NCBI GenBank assembly: GCA_013433145.1
Contig: CM024172.1
Span: forward strand, 5,898,713 to 5,962,712
Reading direction: 5' to 3'
DNA length: 64,000 bases
DNA from: Ascaris suum
Taxonomy: Eukaryota; Nematoda; Chromadorea; Rhabditida; Ascarididae
The notes under the pieces are model-generated. The model had not been told where the DNA came from. It saw nothing but the letters and a program-made list of their open reading frames with translations, and made no database searches. The translations under genes and the position numbers were made by a program. Shown piece after piece: positions 25,201 to 37,139 of this stretch; positions within the stretch are counted from its first letter, which is position 1, and each line of letters starts with the position of its first letter.

Positions 25201-25500
25201 ATAAGGTGATGAAATCTTGCCGAGTCAAAATTCTGTCGGTCCGATCAGGGCTTCGACGGTGCTAAACATGCGAACACGGTGATGAAAGCACGCGAAATAC
25301 GCTGTTTCACTTGCACAGTCTCAGTCTCCTAAATCAACCAACTCCTTGATCCGCCAAGCAGTCGCCTGACGCCGAATTCAACCGCTGTTGCTTCACTACA
25401 ATAAAAGTATTGAGATTTGAAACTTCTGGCGATGCTACAAAGACGGAAGGTTCTCTGACCTCATGTGAAAAAATCGTCCTAAGCTGTTGTCTAAAACCAT
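22300..25500. other. no gene recognised
   Basis: Short open frames only. AATAAAA at about 22573 could serve as a distant polyadenylation signal for the secreted-peptide gene. Nothing else is interpretable. Confidence 0.5.
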
Positions 25501-25510
25501 AAGTGATTCC

Positions 25511-25539
25511 GTGAGAAAACCCGCACCCTATAAGATCCG
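25511..25539 (+). promoter_or_regulatory. TATA-like element resembling the 20.4-kb promoter
   Basis: GTGAGAAAACCCGCACCCT at 25511-25529 runs into TATAAGATCCG and resembles 20398-20426 closely. Both are followed within about 35 bases by CTGCAAA. No signal-peptide exon follows here: the next ATG opens only a short frame. This may be a paralogous promoter whose gene has decayed, or chance similarity. Confidence 0.3.
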
Positions 25540-26143
25540 CTTTATTGCCACTGCTGCAAAACGAAAGGCCAGATGAGTCGTAAACTCGAGCTGTCGATCA
25601 TTACAATTCCCTCTGGGGTCAGTATGTATTATGTAATACATTTGTGTTTCATGATCTATGAGATTCAATAAAGTGGAGTTTTCTAAATGTCATAAAATGT
25701 CAGAGCGAGAATTCATGAAGTAATTTAAAGACAGACGAGAATTCACGGAGATACCCACAGTGCTAATCTTGTTCGGAGTGACGTATTGAATGTTCTACCT
25801 CGGAATGTGCGAACACGAAATGTAGACATGCAATAGGATCGAAGGGCACACAGACTGTCCTCCACATCCAGTTTTTTGGTGAACAACGGTACGAATAACT
25901 GTCCGCCACCCGTGAGTTTCGAAACTACCGCCTATTAACAGCTTTTGTGGTTATGAGGAATTTTATTGTGAAGTACTAAATAAATGAACGTGTATGTGAA
26001 GCTAAATGGCATTACATTCAATTGCACATTTCCTGATGCCCCAGGTCTATTTCATTTTCATTTCTTTCCTAACAGATCCTTATAGTAGGCTTGATCAAGT
26101 TGACTTCTGAGGGCATATCACTTGAAATAATATGCATAGCCGA

Positions 26144-26350
26144 TTAACACATTGATAGATTGGAATGTGAACTGGTCTTGGATCGAATGCAAGAGGTAAG
26201 CTTCGCTTCTACAATGCTCATTGTCATATAGCAGCTGTGAGGACCGTCAAAGCAACGTACTGTTGAACAGACTTCAAAGTGTGTATCACATTCAATAGTC
26301 ATTTGTTCCGGTAATGCAGCTGACCAAATATGCAAATGAACTTTACACAT
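26144..26350 (-). CDS. putative cysteine-rich exon
   Basis: On the minus strand, after a possible acceptor TTTGGTCAG, the frame reads LPEQMTIECDTHFEVCSTV, RCFDGPHSCY and then a lone C, and ends at TAA. Cysteine spacing is C-6-C-4-C-6-C-13-C. This is reminiscent of small secreted cysteine-rich nematode modules (ET or Ly-6-like), but the terminal cysteine cluster typical of those is absent. No signal-peptide exon was found nearby. A chance open frame cannot be excluded. Confidence 0.25.
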   Translation of the reverse strand: MCKVHLHIWSAALPEQMTIECDTHFEVCSTVRCFDGPHSCYMTMSIVEAKLTSCIRSKTSSHSNLSMC

Positions 26351-26399
26351 GCCGATTGCACACCTACGCAGGGATATTTATAATCGAGCTCAATGATAG

Positions 26400-28800
26400 T
26401 GCAAATAAGTGAACCACTAAACAGATAGATGCTAATGCATTACGCAAATTGCTCGCTGAGGTTTATAGCTAAACAAAAGCAAAATAACAGCATTCGCTGT
26501 CATATGGAATAATGGCAAAATCAATACATAGAAATACCTGTTATTGCAAATCATAGCCAACATGTGATTAAAAGCTCATATTGGGACAGCTGTTCAGGAG
26601 ATGTAATCTCTAAATGCTCTTCAACAAAGTAATATAAAGCAAAGGGCGAAAAGCTTATGAAATGAACCCTATTTAAAGCTGATATTACTGCACATCTATC
26701 AGTTATTGCATTGTTCCGTTTTTTCGTACACCATCATCTGAGCGCTCTATGATTTAATCTGCTAATCTAGCCGAATCATTCGTTCAGTTTGGTCCTATTC
26801 GACTGTCCCACTTCTCTTCCTATCAGCTGTCATGATATATAGAGTACAGTAGTAGGAAGAAGCGCAGTTGATTGCATAAAAAACTGCTATTAGACCCTGA
26901 AAACAGCGTACATATGTAGCGGTGCATTTAATTTCCGCTAAATTTTCCTGATTTTGAAAAGGAAAATACCGCTATTGATATCGGAACTCTCACAAAATCG
27001 GAAAAACGGTACTTGGCGTAAGTATTCTTACTAAAGCAAGCAAGACAGATTGAAAACAAACTGTTATCCCTCCTTTTATTCCCACCCTCACCTCATCATC
27101 ATCAGACGCCAACGCTTCACGATAAATTCACTTCACTTAGCCTCCTTTGAAAAAAATCTCTGTGAAATAAACTAGGAAAAAATTATTCCTCTCCAAGCCA
27201 AATGGTAGCTGCCTGCTGAGAGTGACTGAACATAGCTCTCTTATAGTGCCGCTGATTTTCTTCGTAATTCTTTATAACGTATAACTAATCAATTACATTT
27301 GCAGCTACACTGATTCGACTGCGGCATCGTCGTACCGCCCAAAAATATGCAACACCTTATAACGTAAGTAGCAAAATACTAGTTAAGTAACCCGAATCGA
27401 ACACATATCCAAAAAGTGAGAGGAGAAAAGAAAGATATGGAATAAATAAACAAGGCAATTCGTTACCACATGAATCGCCTCTTATACAAACTACTTGTTC
27501 TTTAAAATTCTGGATTAGATGGGACTAGCTCACTTTTAGCGAATTAAACAGGACATTAGAACGAGAGTTCTGCTGAGCGCCGTAAAGCACCTTCAAGCGG
27601 CGCTGAGATAATTGGCACGATTCTAGTTTGCGGAAGGATTTTCTCTCGTGACAGTTTCTCGAACTATGCTTGAAAAGAGTATGCAAAGAGGATGGAGAGA
27701 GGAACGATAACAATAACGCTCGAAAATCTTTCTTTTCGGTCGACACACAAAAACTACAATTAAGTCTTTACGGCCGCTTAAAATCACCCCACTTGAAACG
27801 CAGTCCTCTAACAAATGGTTATCGGTAAATAAAAAACAGGAGTCTACTATTCAAAAAAATGATTTTAAGCAAGCAATTCAAATTAAAGTGGGACAGCATC
27901 TGCTTAGTTGCACTTAAGAACACGCTTACGCACGTTAAGAACCGTTATTTGGTGGATAGCCAAAGGCGATCTTAAAAAAGCGTCAAGATTGTTGACTGCA
28001 CGACAACACTATCCTTCTCCATGAGTTTTTGTAAATTTGCATTTGCAAAGCGCATCACTGCATCCTCATGCATGCGCTCATGCGAGTGTGCATGCACGCA
28101 TTTTTGCATTTCTTTCCTGCCTTGATTTGATTCCAGTAAAACATTAAAGTCTGAGGTGAGAAATTTGATGAATATAATCGGAAATACTTGTAAACAGAGC
28201 CTGACAATCGTCCTATATGAAGTTCTAGAGAGTTGCAGCATTGCAGCACGATTACTGTCAACGTCGTTTGGCCATGTTCGGAATTTCAGATTGCATTTCC
28301 GCATACACATAGTTTGTGGGTCACCACAATTTGTATGAGAGCTGTAATACGTGCGTTCCCCATCTCTACAACTTATCACTAGCTAGTGTGAAGAGTATTT
28401 CCTTCCTGCAATATCCACTGGTCAGTTCTATGTGTAATGCTGTGAAAGAGATTCTTCGGTATTCGATCAGTCGATCCCGCACGTATTTTTTGGCTGGTCA
28501 CAAATTAAAACTGGTTTGATTGGAGAGATAGAAAACAAAAGATGACGTGTTGTATGCCCGGTCGGTGGTTTGGCAGTTCACCTAATGCATGTGACATTCA
28601 GTTGGGCACATCGCTTCGTTCATGACGGAGAATCCGATGTGTGCGATTCTAGTCCTCCGTTCTCAACTTTCCATCAAGCATCTCGGTAGCAATACAATGC
28701 TGAAACATGGGGTTGGCATGAAAATGTTATCGACTGCTCTTGCTTCAATCGCTTTGAGACTGCTGAAAATTAAAAATTCACATTCAGTTCATCACTGCGT
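26400..28800. other. no gene recognised
   Basis: Includes a 135-codon minus-strand frame (28379-27972) without recognisable features and a small GCATGC-rich patch near 28065-28100. No promoter or exon chain could be supported. A first exon of the pepsin-inhibitor gene must lie here or further upstream. Confidence 0.45.
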
Positions 28801-28836
28801 TTGCGTTAGAGTATAATGCAATCAGCTGAGTTGCAG

Positions 28837-29685
28837 ATTGATCGCAGCATCGCTCATCTTTGTTGCCATTGCGGTACATATTGACTATCGGGATGGCAAT
28901 GGCGACTACGATGATTGTGGTGATTATGGCGATGACAACGAACTCCCTGGAGGACCTGAATGCAAAGTGATGGTATGCAAAGCGGCATTTGTATACCATA
29001 GATTGATACAACCATAGGGCAACATCTATAGAAACATGGTACTTACCTGATTTTCGGTGGATTTTTACTCCATTCATTTACGTATCATCGGAAGCATTCC
29101 TGATAATGACGTAACAGTAAAAATCTGTCGTATCTCTATAAAGCGATATAATTTACCAACAAATTTTCAAGATGTCTTTCTTCAGAACGGCACGAAGTTG
29201 TACATTGGTGGTGAGTTCAGCCGCGAATTGAACGCCACCGAACAGAAACGACATCAGCAATATGAGGCTCAGTGGCAAAAAGTTGAAGGGGTAGGTTTTC
29301 TGTTTCTTCGCATAACATACCGCGCAGATTTGTCCGGATGCCGCGAAATTAATTCTCAAGCAGCAGAATAATGTTGAAGTGGCGGACTTGCATGCAATTT
29401 TTAGGGCTTGCTAGAGTGAAATTGCATTAACGGCCGTCGAGTTTTTTCGCCCCAACCACTATGAATTACGGAATGTCTTGCACATGAAGCAAGCGCACCT
29501 TATAAGAGAAAAACTCTTGTCAGTAAACTCCTCTTTTCTGCGTTATTATCGCTGAAAATTTTCAAAAATTGATAAATTGTACTATTATCGTAATATTTCA
29601 GGCTTATCGTAATGCAAAGGAGGCGAACGAAACAGTAATGGTCGAAGTCGACATTCCGGATGAACCTGCATTTTGTCGCACTTAA
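28837..29685 (+). CDS. pepsin inhibitor-3 (aspin) family protein, 5' exon missing
   Basis: Three exons join in phase. 28837-28972 opens with a hydrophobic run (LIAASLIFVAIAV, a signal peptide), then an acidic Asp/Tyr/Gly stretch, and ends ECKVM. 29186-29290 reads NGTKLYIGGEFSRELNATEQ and a helical segment. 29602-29685 ends PDEPAFCRT plus TAA. Acceptors are TTGCAG, TTCTTCAG and ATATTTCAG. The pattern C-x-V-x-N-x-(K)LY/F-I..., R-x-L-x2-x-E/D-x2, helix and a final P-x-FC is that of the pepsin-inhibitor-3 repeat, secreted nematode inhibitors of aspartic proteases. Only one repeat is present, where the founding member has two. The initiating exon, which must supply the ATG and two bases, was not identified. 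Confidence 0.6.
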
Positions 29686-29699
29686 TGATATGAATTCCT

Positions 29700-32600
29700 A
29701 TTAACTAACCGTTTTGTTAAATGATCGATTCATTATTGATTTAACAGGATTATTTTGTCATTTATATATTTGTGGTGAGGTAAAGTAAATTCAATTAGAT
29801 GCAAAGAGGAGATGCACAAGACCATAGAATAGCAAAATAATAAAAATTAACTCAGCAAACTTGAGTCCATGGGGTATTCCATATGTTGAAAAGATTGCAG
29901 AAAATTACGAGAGCCTTCGTCCGGAGTTGTCGGCCACAAATGCGCAAGCACAAAGCGCATGTGCGTCAGAACACTCGTGTCTACACATCCGTTCATGTGC
30001 GCCTATGCAAACACACCTGGCATTGACGTGCTGGCGTACACACAAAAATGATCGTTGCTTCGGGCATTACGGTTGCTGTGGCTGCATGCCGATTTCGTTT
30101 ATATCCGTCGCACTAGAGTAGAAATTTAATGGTTGCTGTGAAAACCAAAGTTCCATTCGAGGCCTGCACCAAATGGTTGAAAAAAGCTCCAGGGTTAACA
30201 GCACAAAGGTAGCGTTGAAGCCAAAAATGTCAGAGCTCGGCATTCAGCGGACATTTCCCGCAGAAACGTTGGATGACATCGTTGAATCTGGAGGTGAAAT
30301 TTTTGGCCTGGGCTGGTCAAACATACAATATCGAACTTTTAGGGTGAAGATGGAAGATAAATCTTGAAAACTTTCGATGCTGTTGAAGCAATTTAAGATT
30401 TATATTTCTCCATTTCTGCAATATGCCCCCCTCCCTCCTCCCAACGCGTACAGTTCAGTTTCCAATAACGAAACTATTGTCTATGTAACTCATTTACAAA
30501 TATTTTCGTCATGTTCGTCCTTCCCATCGCTGTTTATTCGTTGTCTTTTTATCATGACGTTGTTTCGATTTTTGCTTCCGCATTAGCACTCCTAATAGAA
30601 CGGATTGATTGTTGTTTATCGTAACAATGAACGTTTATTCGCTTATCTTCATTTAATCAGCTATTTTCACTCTAATTTGTTGCCATGTGCATGCGAATTC
30701 ATTCATTCGCTCAATGAACACGAATTGCAAGCGAACATAAATATGTGATAGCTAGCGAAACGTTACCCTATCTCGGCCAAGCTGTCCAGCAATAACCACC
30801 AACTATTTAGCACTTGAGCTCAGCACAAGAACACGTCATTGAATGGGAATCGGAAGGACATCGAATAGAGGATCACAGAATCTGCTCAAAACACCATATA
30901 AACAGGCAATCTTTTAGTTTTCTGTGGAGACTGCGTGAAAAAAATGGTACGATGTGAAGCAATGAAGGACGATTTCTCCACAGCCAGAAGTTTTGCATGA
31001 ACTATAACTTTTTGACAATGTCGCATGTGAACGCGTTGCGCAGAAAGGAATTAAAGTTGTAACAGTCATTATCACTTGTCACTTCATCTCAACTTTTTCT
31101 TACATAAGACTGCATCAAAAGGTCACAGAATTGCACTGTAATATGAGGAAAGAATGCGCTCCATCTTGCTTCAGATTCTCTTTGATCCGCTTCCGGCACC
31201 ATTCCGACTGTAGAAAGAGGATAGCTCATAGACGTTATCGCCGGCAGGGTTGGTCGCTATACGATATCGTTGCACATCGACATAGTTATATTCGAGGGCA
31301 GTTCGTGTGCTCGTCTATGCAATAATGCGAATGAGCCATAAACATTTAAGGAGGCGGAAAAATTTTCCCACATTTTAAGGCGATCAATTTTCAAGGAAGT
31401 TGATTAATTGGCCCTATTTCGCAATTCCTATATTGTTTTGTTGAAAATATTGTGAAACTGATTGACTATTCCAGGTGGTCTGCGTTCCAAGTGTTTTTCA
31501 ATGGTTATTTTTTGGGCAGCGAGGTTGTAGCACCAGCGATGTTGATTGTAAATGGTTTGGTGCAATATTTGTGATCTACTCACTGCATTTGCGGATTTAC
31601 ACTGAAGCCGCCATTTTCTACCTGCGTTTTAATTTGCTCTTGAATTTTTTCAGCTTAAATCAAAAATACGTGACCTTTGACAACCCTCCCGTTGCGTTCT
31701 CATTTATTCGCAAAATTCAAGGCTAACTCCTAATTCTTGTTTTGCTTTCATTATTCCTTATCATTCGTGCAACTGGTGATCGGTTATAAATTTCTCGGCT
31801 CCATCACGCCTTCTGCCTTAGGCTCTAATATTCTTAGGCTTTCACTGATGAAAAAAAAGTTGTTGAAGGAGATGGTAGGTGGAAATTTTGTATAAGGAAC
31901 AAAATAAAGGAATCTATTGTCCTCAGCATGAACAAAACTGAGTTTTTATGCATCGAGACAAAATAACGCTTGGATGAGCAAGAGAGATTTATTCCATTGA
32001 ATGATGAGAACGTATCATTAGATTATAAGCAAACTAACAGGTAATGCCATAATTAGAACGATTAACAGACACGGACATACACAAACATATGTTATTAATA
32101 CAAACACATGTATATGTTATCAATATGGCAACAAATGTAATGAGATTAGAAGATTATTGAACGCATTCCCAGGTCGAATGATACATCGTCATTTCTTTAA
32201 GCGTCAAAACGTCGTATTTAAGAATCTTATTTTAAACCAATAAATGGCATTGAGTTTATCGCATTTCGTTAAGTAATAATGTTTTTTTTACAAAACGCTA
32301 CACTCGAGTCGTTGTTTCATGGTAAAAAGCACAGATGGTTCCACATTCGATGATTCCACCGATATTCAAGAAAAAGCAATGCAATTCTTTTTTCTGCGTT
32401 GTTTCCGAAAGTACAATGGAATGAAAAGGTGCATTGATTGTAAAACTACTCTCATTCCTTTCGTATTCTCGTTCATAAGATACAATAAAGGAAGTCGGAT
32501 GAGAAGCTGATTTCGTTGTTTCTAGTGAAGTTTAATTCTAATTATAACATCAGGCTAATTTTCCCTGCTCTAATTTTTATGTGAATTAGTATTTTTGAAG

Positions 32601-33670
32601 CATTCACTTTCACTAGTGAATTCGGCGAAGTCGCATGCGAATATCTAACGGAAAACAAAAAAATCGATTCGGGAGTTGAAACATATACGTACAAGTAGAG
32701 CAATACTTGCCGATCGCTCGATCGCATAATAAGGACCAAAAGAGGAATCCCTATTTTCTAAGGGACATCTCTAAAGCTTTTGTGCATTTATTGTGAAACA
32801 TACGAAAGCATGGATAAGGTCTGCCTCGAAATTAATGAACAGTTTGTTAAAGCAGTAGGGTATCCCCGGAGCTAAAACATGAGGAAGGAGGGAAGGCCGG
32901 GGGGGGGGGGTACAGCCCTTCTAAAACAATCTTATTCACTGCCCCAATGAGTTATACGAGTTTCGCGTTATCGTTCCAAAAACAAAAAAACTCCCTGAGG
33001 AGTCAGTCATTTAAAACACATATAGATCTCAATGTTTAAAAGAGCATTTCAAAAGCACAGTGAATTTTGTTATATATCAAGAGACTGCTACCGTTCTAAA
33101 GAGGAAATGATGCGCATAAAGTAGTTATTGCTTTAGACCTTTTCCTTTGAAAAAATTCTTCTTTCTTTCCTCTCCACGAAAAATTCTTTCCTTTCTTTCC
33201 TGCTTTAGACAGGTTTTAATATTATCACGAAAAAGCAATACATGGGAAACATCTGTTTTATATTTCAGTGAATGAATAGGTGAAGTTGGCAGTAGGAACC
33301 TTTGCGCGCATACCGCAAACTAATTTCCTTTCAGCTGGATGTTTTTTGGACTTCCAATAGATTCATATCTTCATGTTTTTCACTTTCAGCGGTATCGGTG
33401 AACATAGACCACTCAAGACGAACGAACCTTTACAGCCCTTTTAAACAAGAGATATAATTGCCAAAACAAAGCGCATATAAACAACAAGCAAAGCAGAAAA
33501 TATTAAACAATGACCCTTGACGTTTTATCCTTTCCTCATATTATAATATTTTTCACTACAACTCGTAATAGCAGAAATCTCTATTTCCTGAGCTAGTATG
33601 TACAATTGTTCGATCCTACAGCTGATGCTGTCATTAAAGCAAATAGAGGAGCCCGGTTGGTTAATAAAAC
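29700..33670. other. no gene recognised; one short GAAACGTT element
   Basis: Several open frames of 60-85 codons occur (for example 29861-30121, 30173-30367 and 31475-31726) but none carries a domain or supported splice structure. A 12-G run lies at 32899-32910. The element at 30743-30765 is listed separately. Confidence 0.45.
30743..30765 (+). repeat. GTGATAGC..GCGAAACGTT element
   Basis: ATGTGATAGC, then TAGCGAAACGTTACC. A related string, GTGATAGCGAAACGTTGT, is at 47559-47576. GAAACGT(T/C) ends are known from hammerhead-ribozyme-bearing Penelope-like elements. The resemblance is short and only suggestive. Confidence 0.25.
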
Positions 33671-33677
33671 CCATGTC

Positions 33678-35113
33678 CTATACAGAAGCAGCGCAGTACT
33701 GTTCACTGCTGTTAATTTCTTGTCCATCGGCTGTTTCAGGATCTGCCGGTCCGACGTAGCGGCATGATCGTTGACTGCTTGTTGATAGGAAGGTTCGATA
33801 GCAGTTTGCATCCGTCAGGCATTTAGGCAGTGCGCCAAGGAAAGCTGGCAAAACGATCAAACCGTGGAGTAAGCCCCAAGCGACCACCAAGAATATTGTT
33901 TTGACGAAAACCACTGGCGAATAGCTCTGGAATAATATGATATGAATCTATTCGCCGAAGCAAGAACTCAAGACTTCAGATGGTGCGGAAACCACCTGCA
34001 ACCTAACATCGTTTTTCTATTTTCTCAAGCATTTGGTCCTTGTATTTGGTCTTGTATTATGAAGAATGTCCCCTATTTCTCTAGCGTTTCAATAGGTTCA
34101 ATAGGGGTTTACGGTCTAAATTTCAAGGAGAATTCCTATTAAAGGAAGCGCCTCTTACTTCCCTGAACACCCCGGAGTGATCTTTTATTTATGCGAATGA
34201 ATTCTAAGGGGAGTGTTGTAATCAAAAAGTACGGTAGAAGTGACATTCATTACGAAGACAATATTGATAAAAACATTTTCCGTCGTTGGTATCCAGTTTC
34301 TCTTGCTACTCTTTGAAGAGATTATTTAAAACTATATAATAGAGAAACTGAATGGACTGAATTCCTACAGTGCAACAAATATGTTACCTGCAGAAACAAC
34401 AGCGGCAGAACACACATCACAGTTGAAGCGCCCGCTTGAATCATTGGCCAGCCAACACTCCGAAGTGTGTGCTCGAGCTTCTCCTGTTGACTTTCCATTG
34501 GTATTTTCACGATTCTCCCATTGCGAACTTCTTTGTGATTTGTTAGCTGAAAGTATAGAGCTCAGCTGAACAAATTACTTTGAACACAACCCAAATAAAC
34601 GAATGCCGGGGAGCGTTTTTTTTTTGTCTCACTCTAACTAAACTTTACCCCCGGAAAGGCACCGGTAACGTCGAAGGATTCAATCCCAACAGTCAGATAT
34701 TTGCACTCAGAAAGCAAGAGAGAAAAGGAATATCCGCAATAAAACACTGTAATCACCCTTTCATCACCACCTAGTTTTTAAAAAATGATTTCGACGATAT
34801 CAGACGATCCTCTAATTGAAAACGACTGCAGCTGTATAATTTACTGGAGAAAACAGAAGTGCGAACAATATGGTATGGAAATTCAAATAGCCTCCTCTTC
34901 GGCGCATTCAACGATGCGCTATTTGAGTCTCTCAAAACAATGAACATTATTCAACTGGAATTGCGATTACGACACTTATTCGATTTAGATTAACCTGATA
35001 ATGATAGGACACATGAGCAGTGAAATCGACAGATAAACCTATTGACATCAATACCGCCGCCATTGTTACTGGATCGAGATCGAAATGCCACCATGATAAG
35101 AATCCAAACACAC
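33678..35113 (-). CDS. patched-related (PTR) protein, three C-terminal exons
   Basis: Read leftward: exon 35113-34995 ([20 protein letters not shown], then [19 protein letters not shown]), exon 34483-34388 ([20 protein letters not shown], then [12 protein letters not shown]) and exon 33926-33678 ([20 protein letters not shown], then [17 protein letters not shown] and a polar tail to the stop). All joins are in phase with GTTAAT, GTAACA and TTCCAG signals. These motifs (GFxxxW, LDPxTMxxxLMSIGxSVDFTAHxSYHY, GWPMxQAGxST, VKTIxLVVxWGLxHGLxxLP) are diagnostic of the last transmembrane bundle of the PTR family. Those are RND-fold, 12-span membrane proteins with a sterol-sensing-like domain, linked in nematodes to moulting and cuticle or membrane trafficking. 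The N-terminal ~700 residues were not found upstream, so the gene is either incomplete here or has very long introns past the gap at 37127. Confidence 0.88.
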
Positions 35114-36094
35114 CTAAAACACGATAAGAAACGACAATTTTATTGAACCAAGAGGATTTGAATGGATTATTGCTTGTAGACAATAACAAGCGGAAAATCT
35201 GAAGATTTTGGTAACGTTTATGTTTTTTCTTTTGTAGACAATCGAAGTATATGTTATTCAGCCGTGATTTCGTCATTGTGTTTGTCATTTTGTCATCGTC
35301 GTTACGAAATGAACGTGTCATTATGCTCCATGAGTACAAATTCGGCCGTGATTTTGCCGAAGCCAACAGTGACATCAACTGTGCTTGAGGGCACCACTCA
35401 ACTCCAGAATAAACGAGCACCCAAGGTTTCGCTTCTAGTGATCTGGCTTTTCGAAATGAACCTTTGACTGTGGTCACAACAACTCGCTTTAAAATGTTGA
35501 ATTAAGCGCAGCAGTGCAGCTAGCTGAGAACGTGCAGGCCAATCCAGACCCTGGGAACAGGGCAGGAGGTAGTCTATGCACCAGTCGGCAGGCGCCTTCA
35601 ACAAATCGACAAAGTGACTAAAATGCAGGGAAGGCCCCAGATTTGACGAATGGTTAGTAGCAATCATGTTTTGACACTCGCTCCAGTCTCCTATTCGTTT
35701 CAAAAATGACTTTTACTACCTGTATGATTACTGCTAATGAAACATGGGTACTCTACGGTAGCGGGAAACGCGTTTTTTTCCTGTGTCGACGAACTTGTCG
35801 CCTCTTCCCCTTAGCCCTCCCCCTGTTGCGTTAACGCGAAGCGAACGCGATCATTCGCATTCGGTGCAGCTAAGAAACAAAGCTCTTTGTGTTGTTACGG
35901 CATCGTGTGACTATATGGTATCAACAAAGGCCTGAGGAAGTGCCGAATATGATAATGGAGGCTATTCAGCTAAATAATAGAACGAGCAGCGAACGGCTAA
36001 AGGGCATCTGATTTCCGCCGATGATTGGACATGGTCGAAACAAACAGATGGCGAATCGCGAAAATCATGCACTTTCTATTTTTATTGAAGATAT

Positions 36095-36216
36095 ATTCAA
36101 ATGTGAACATCTGGCACTTGCATGTACTACGTAAGAAGCTTCCTGTTTATCACTATTGAATGGGCGTCTCAAATGTGAACTTTGGCACCTGCGTGTGCCT
36201 TCGGTAGCCTATATAA
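36095..36216 (+). promoter_or_regulatory. promoter-like region: duplicated element plus TATATAAG
   Basis: CAAATGTGAACATCTGGCAC at about 36099 is repeated as CAAATGTGAACTTTGGCACC about 73 bases later, each followed by a T/C GCxTGT block. TATATAAGCG follows at 36209-36218. Repeated upstream elements directly before a TATA box look like a tissue-specific promoter for a forward-strand gene. The downstream frame (open through about 36300-36430) lacks an ATG, so the transcript is not identified. Confidence 0.35.
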
Positions 36217-36290
36217 GCGTGTGCTTAATAGTTGCTAGAACGGCCTCCACCACCTCCCTATTTCCGATCGCTACATAATCGCTACATAAA

Positions 36291-36494
36291 TCAGTCAGTA
36301 TTTGCTTGTCGTCGCAACAGTTGAAGCAGCATTGTCATCAAATTCGACACCCCTTTTCCCTTTAGCGCTTCTAGAACGAAATCTTCCGCTCCAAAAAGAT
36401 TCTGACAGCCATTCGGTGGTGCTGTGAGAAGTATTCCGAAACAGCCGCTTGCAATACGAAAGACCGTCATGGGAAAGTACAGCTCTCGTGACAT
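36291..36494 (-). other. coding-like minus-strand frame, unassigned
   Basis: The 67-codon frame ELYFPMTVFRIASGCFGILL followed by TAPPNGCQNLFGAEDF has a protein-like composition. The opposite strand is also open over much of the same stretch. No splice sites tie it to the PTR gene and no family is recognised. Confidence 0.2.
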
Positions 36495-37126
36495 GAAAAT
36501 GATGCCTCAGCTATAGTGCTTCAAATTTAAGACTGAAACGACCGTTTATTTTGCTCCAAACTGATAGTAACTGGTCACAATGTGCCACGTTTATCCATGA
36601 ATCCACATACTAATTTATTTATTTCTGATTTAAATTCACTTAACGTTCCCTCAGTAATGCTTGTGGCAAATTTTGTGAACAGTGAAAGATAGATATTTGG
36701 ATGTTGAGGTCGAGTCTTTCTACCGGCGCTCACATTTTTGATAGATCCCAATAAGCAGTTTTTGAGTGTTATTAATTAGCATCAGCATCACAGTGAACGG
36801 TTTTTGGCCTCATGAAGCAGTATGAGTCTTGACGCTAGCAAGCGTTCAAAAAACTAATTTGGGAATAAGCTTCTTGGAAATGTCGGAGAATATACGATAA
36901 GAGAAAACAGATGTTGTCCCAAGGGCCTACCCACTGAGCAGAATGAATGTTAAGTGCAATCGTATAAGCTTTCTTTCTTTCATCGATTAATATCCCCTGT
37001 ACCATAATATACAGTAATATCGTTCTCCAATCAGTACAGCATTCTTTGCCGGAATGATTACATCGCTGATCAAATAAAATCGGCCCATTTTCAACCAACC
37101 ACATCATTCACTTCCTCATTCCACCT

Positions 37127-37136
37127 NNNNNNNNNN
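37127..37136. other. assembly gap (10 N)
   Basis: Ten consecutive N. The length is a placeholder, and missing sequence here could hold PTR exons. Confidence 0.99.
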
Positions 37137-37139
37137 AAA

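Noticed and set aside
27972..28379. 135-codon minus-strand frame as a gene
   Set aside because: Contains a GCATGC-rich low-complexity patch, and no domain, signal peptide or splice context was found.
29493..29506. TATA box GCACCTTATAAGA
   Set aside because: It lies inside the second intron of the pepsin-inhibitor gene, so the match to other TATA elements is probably chance.
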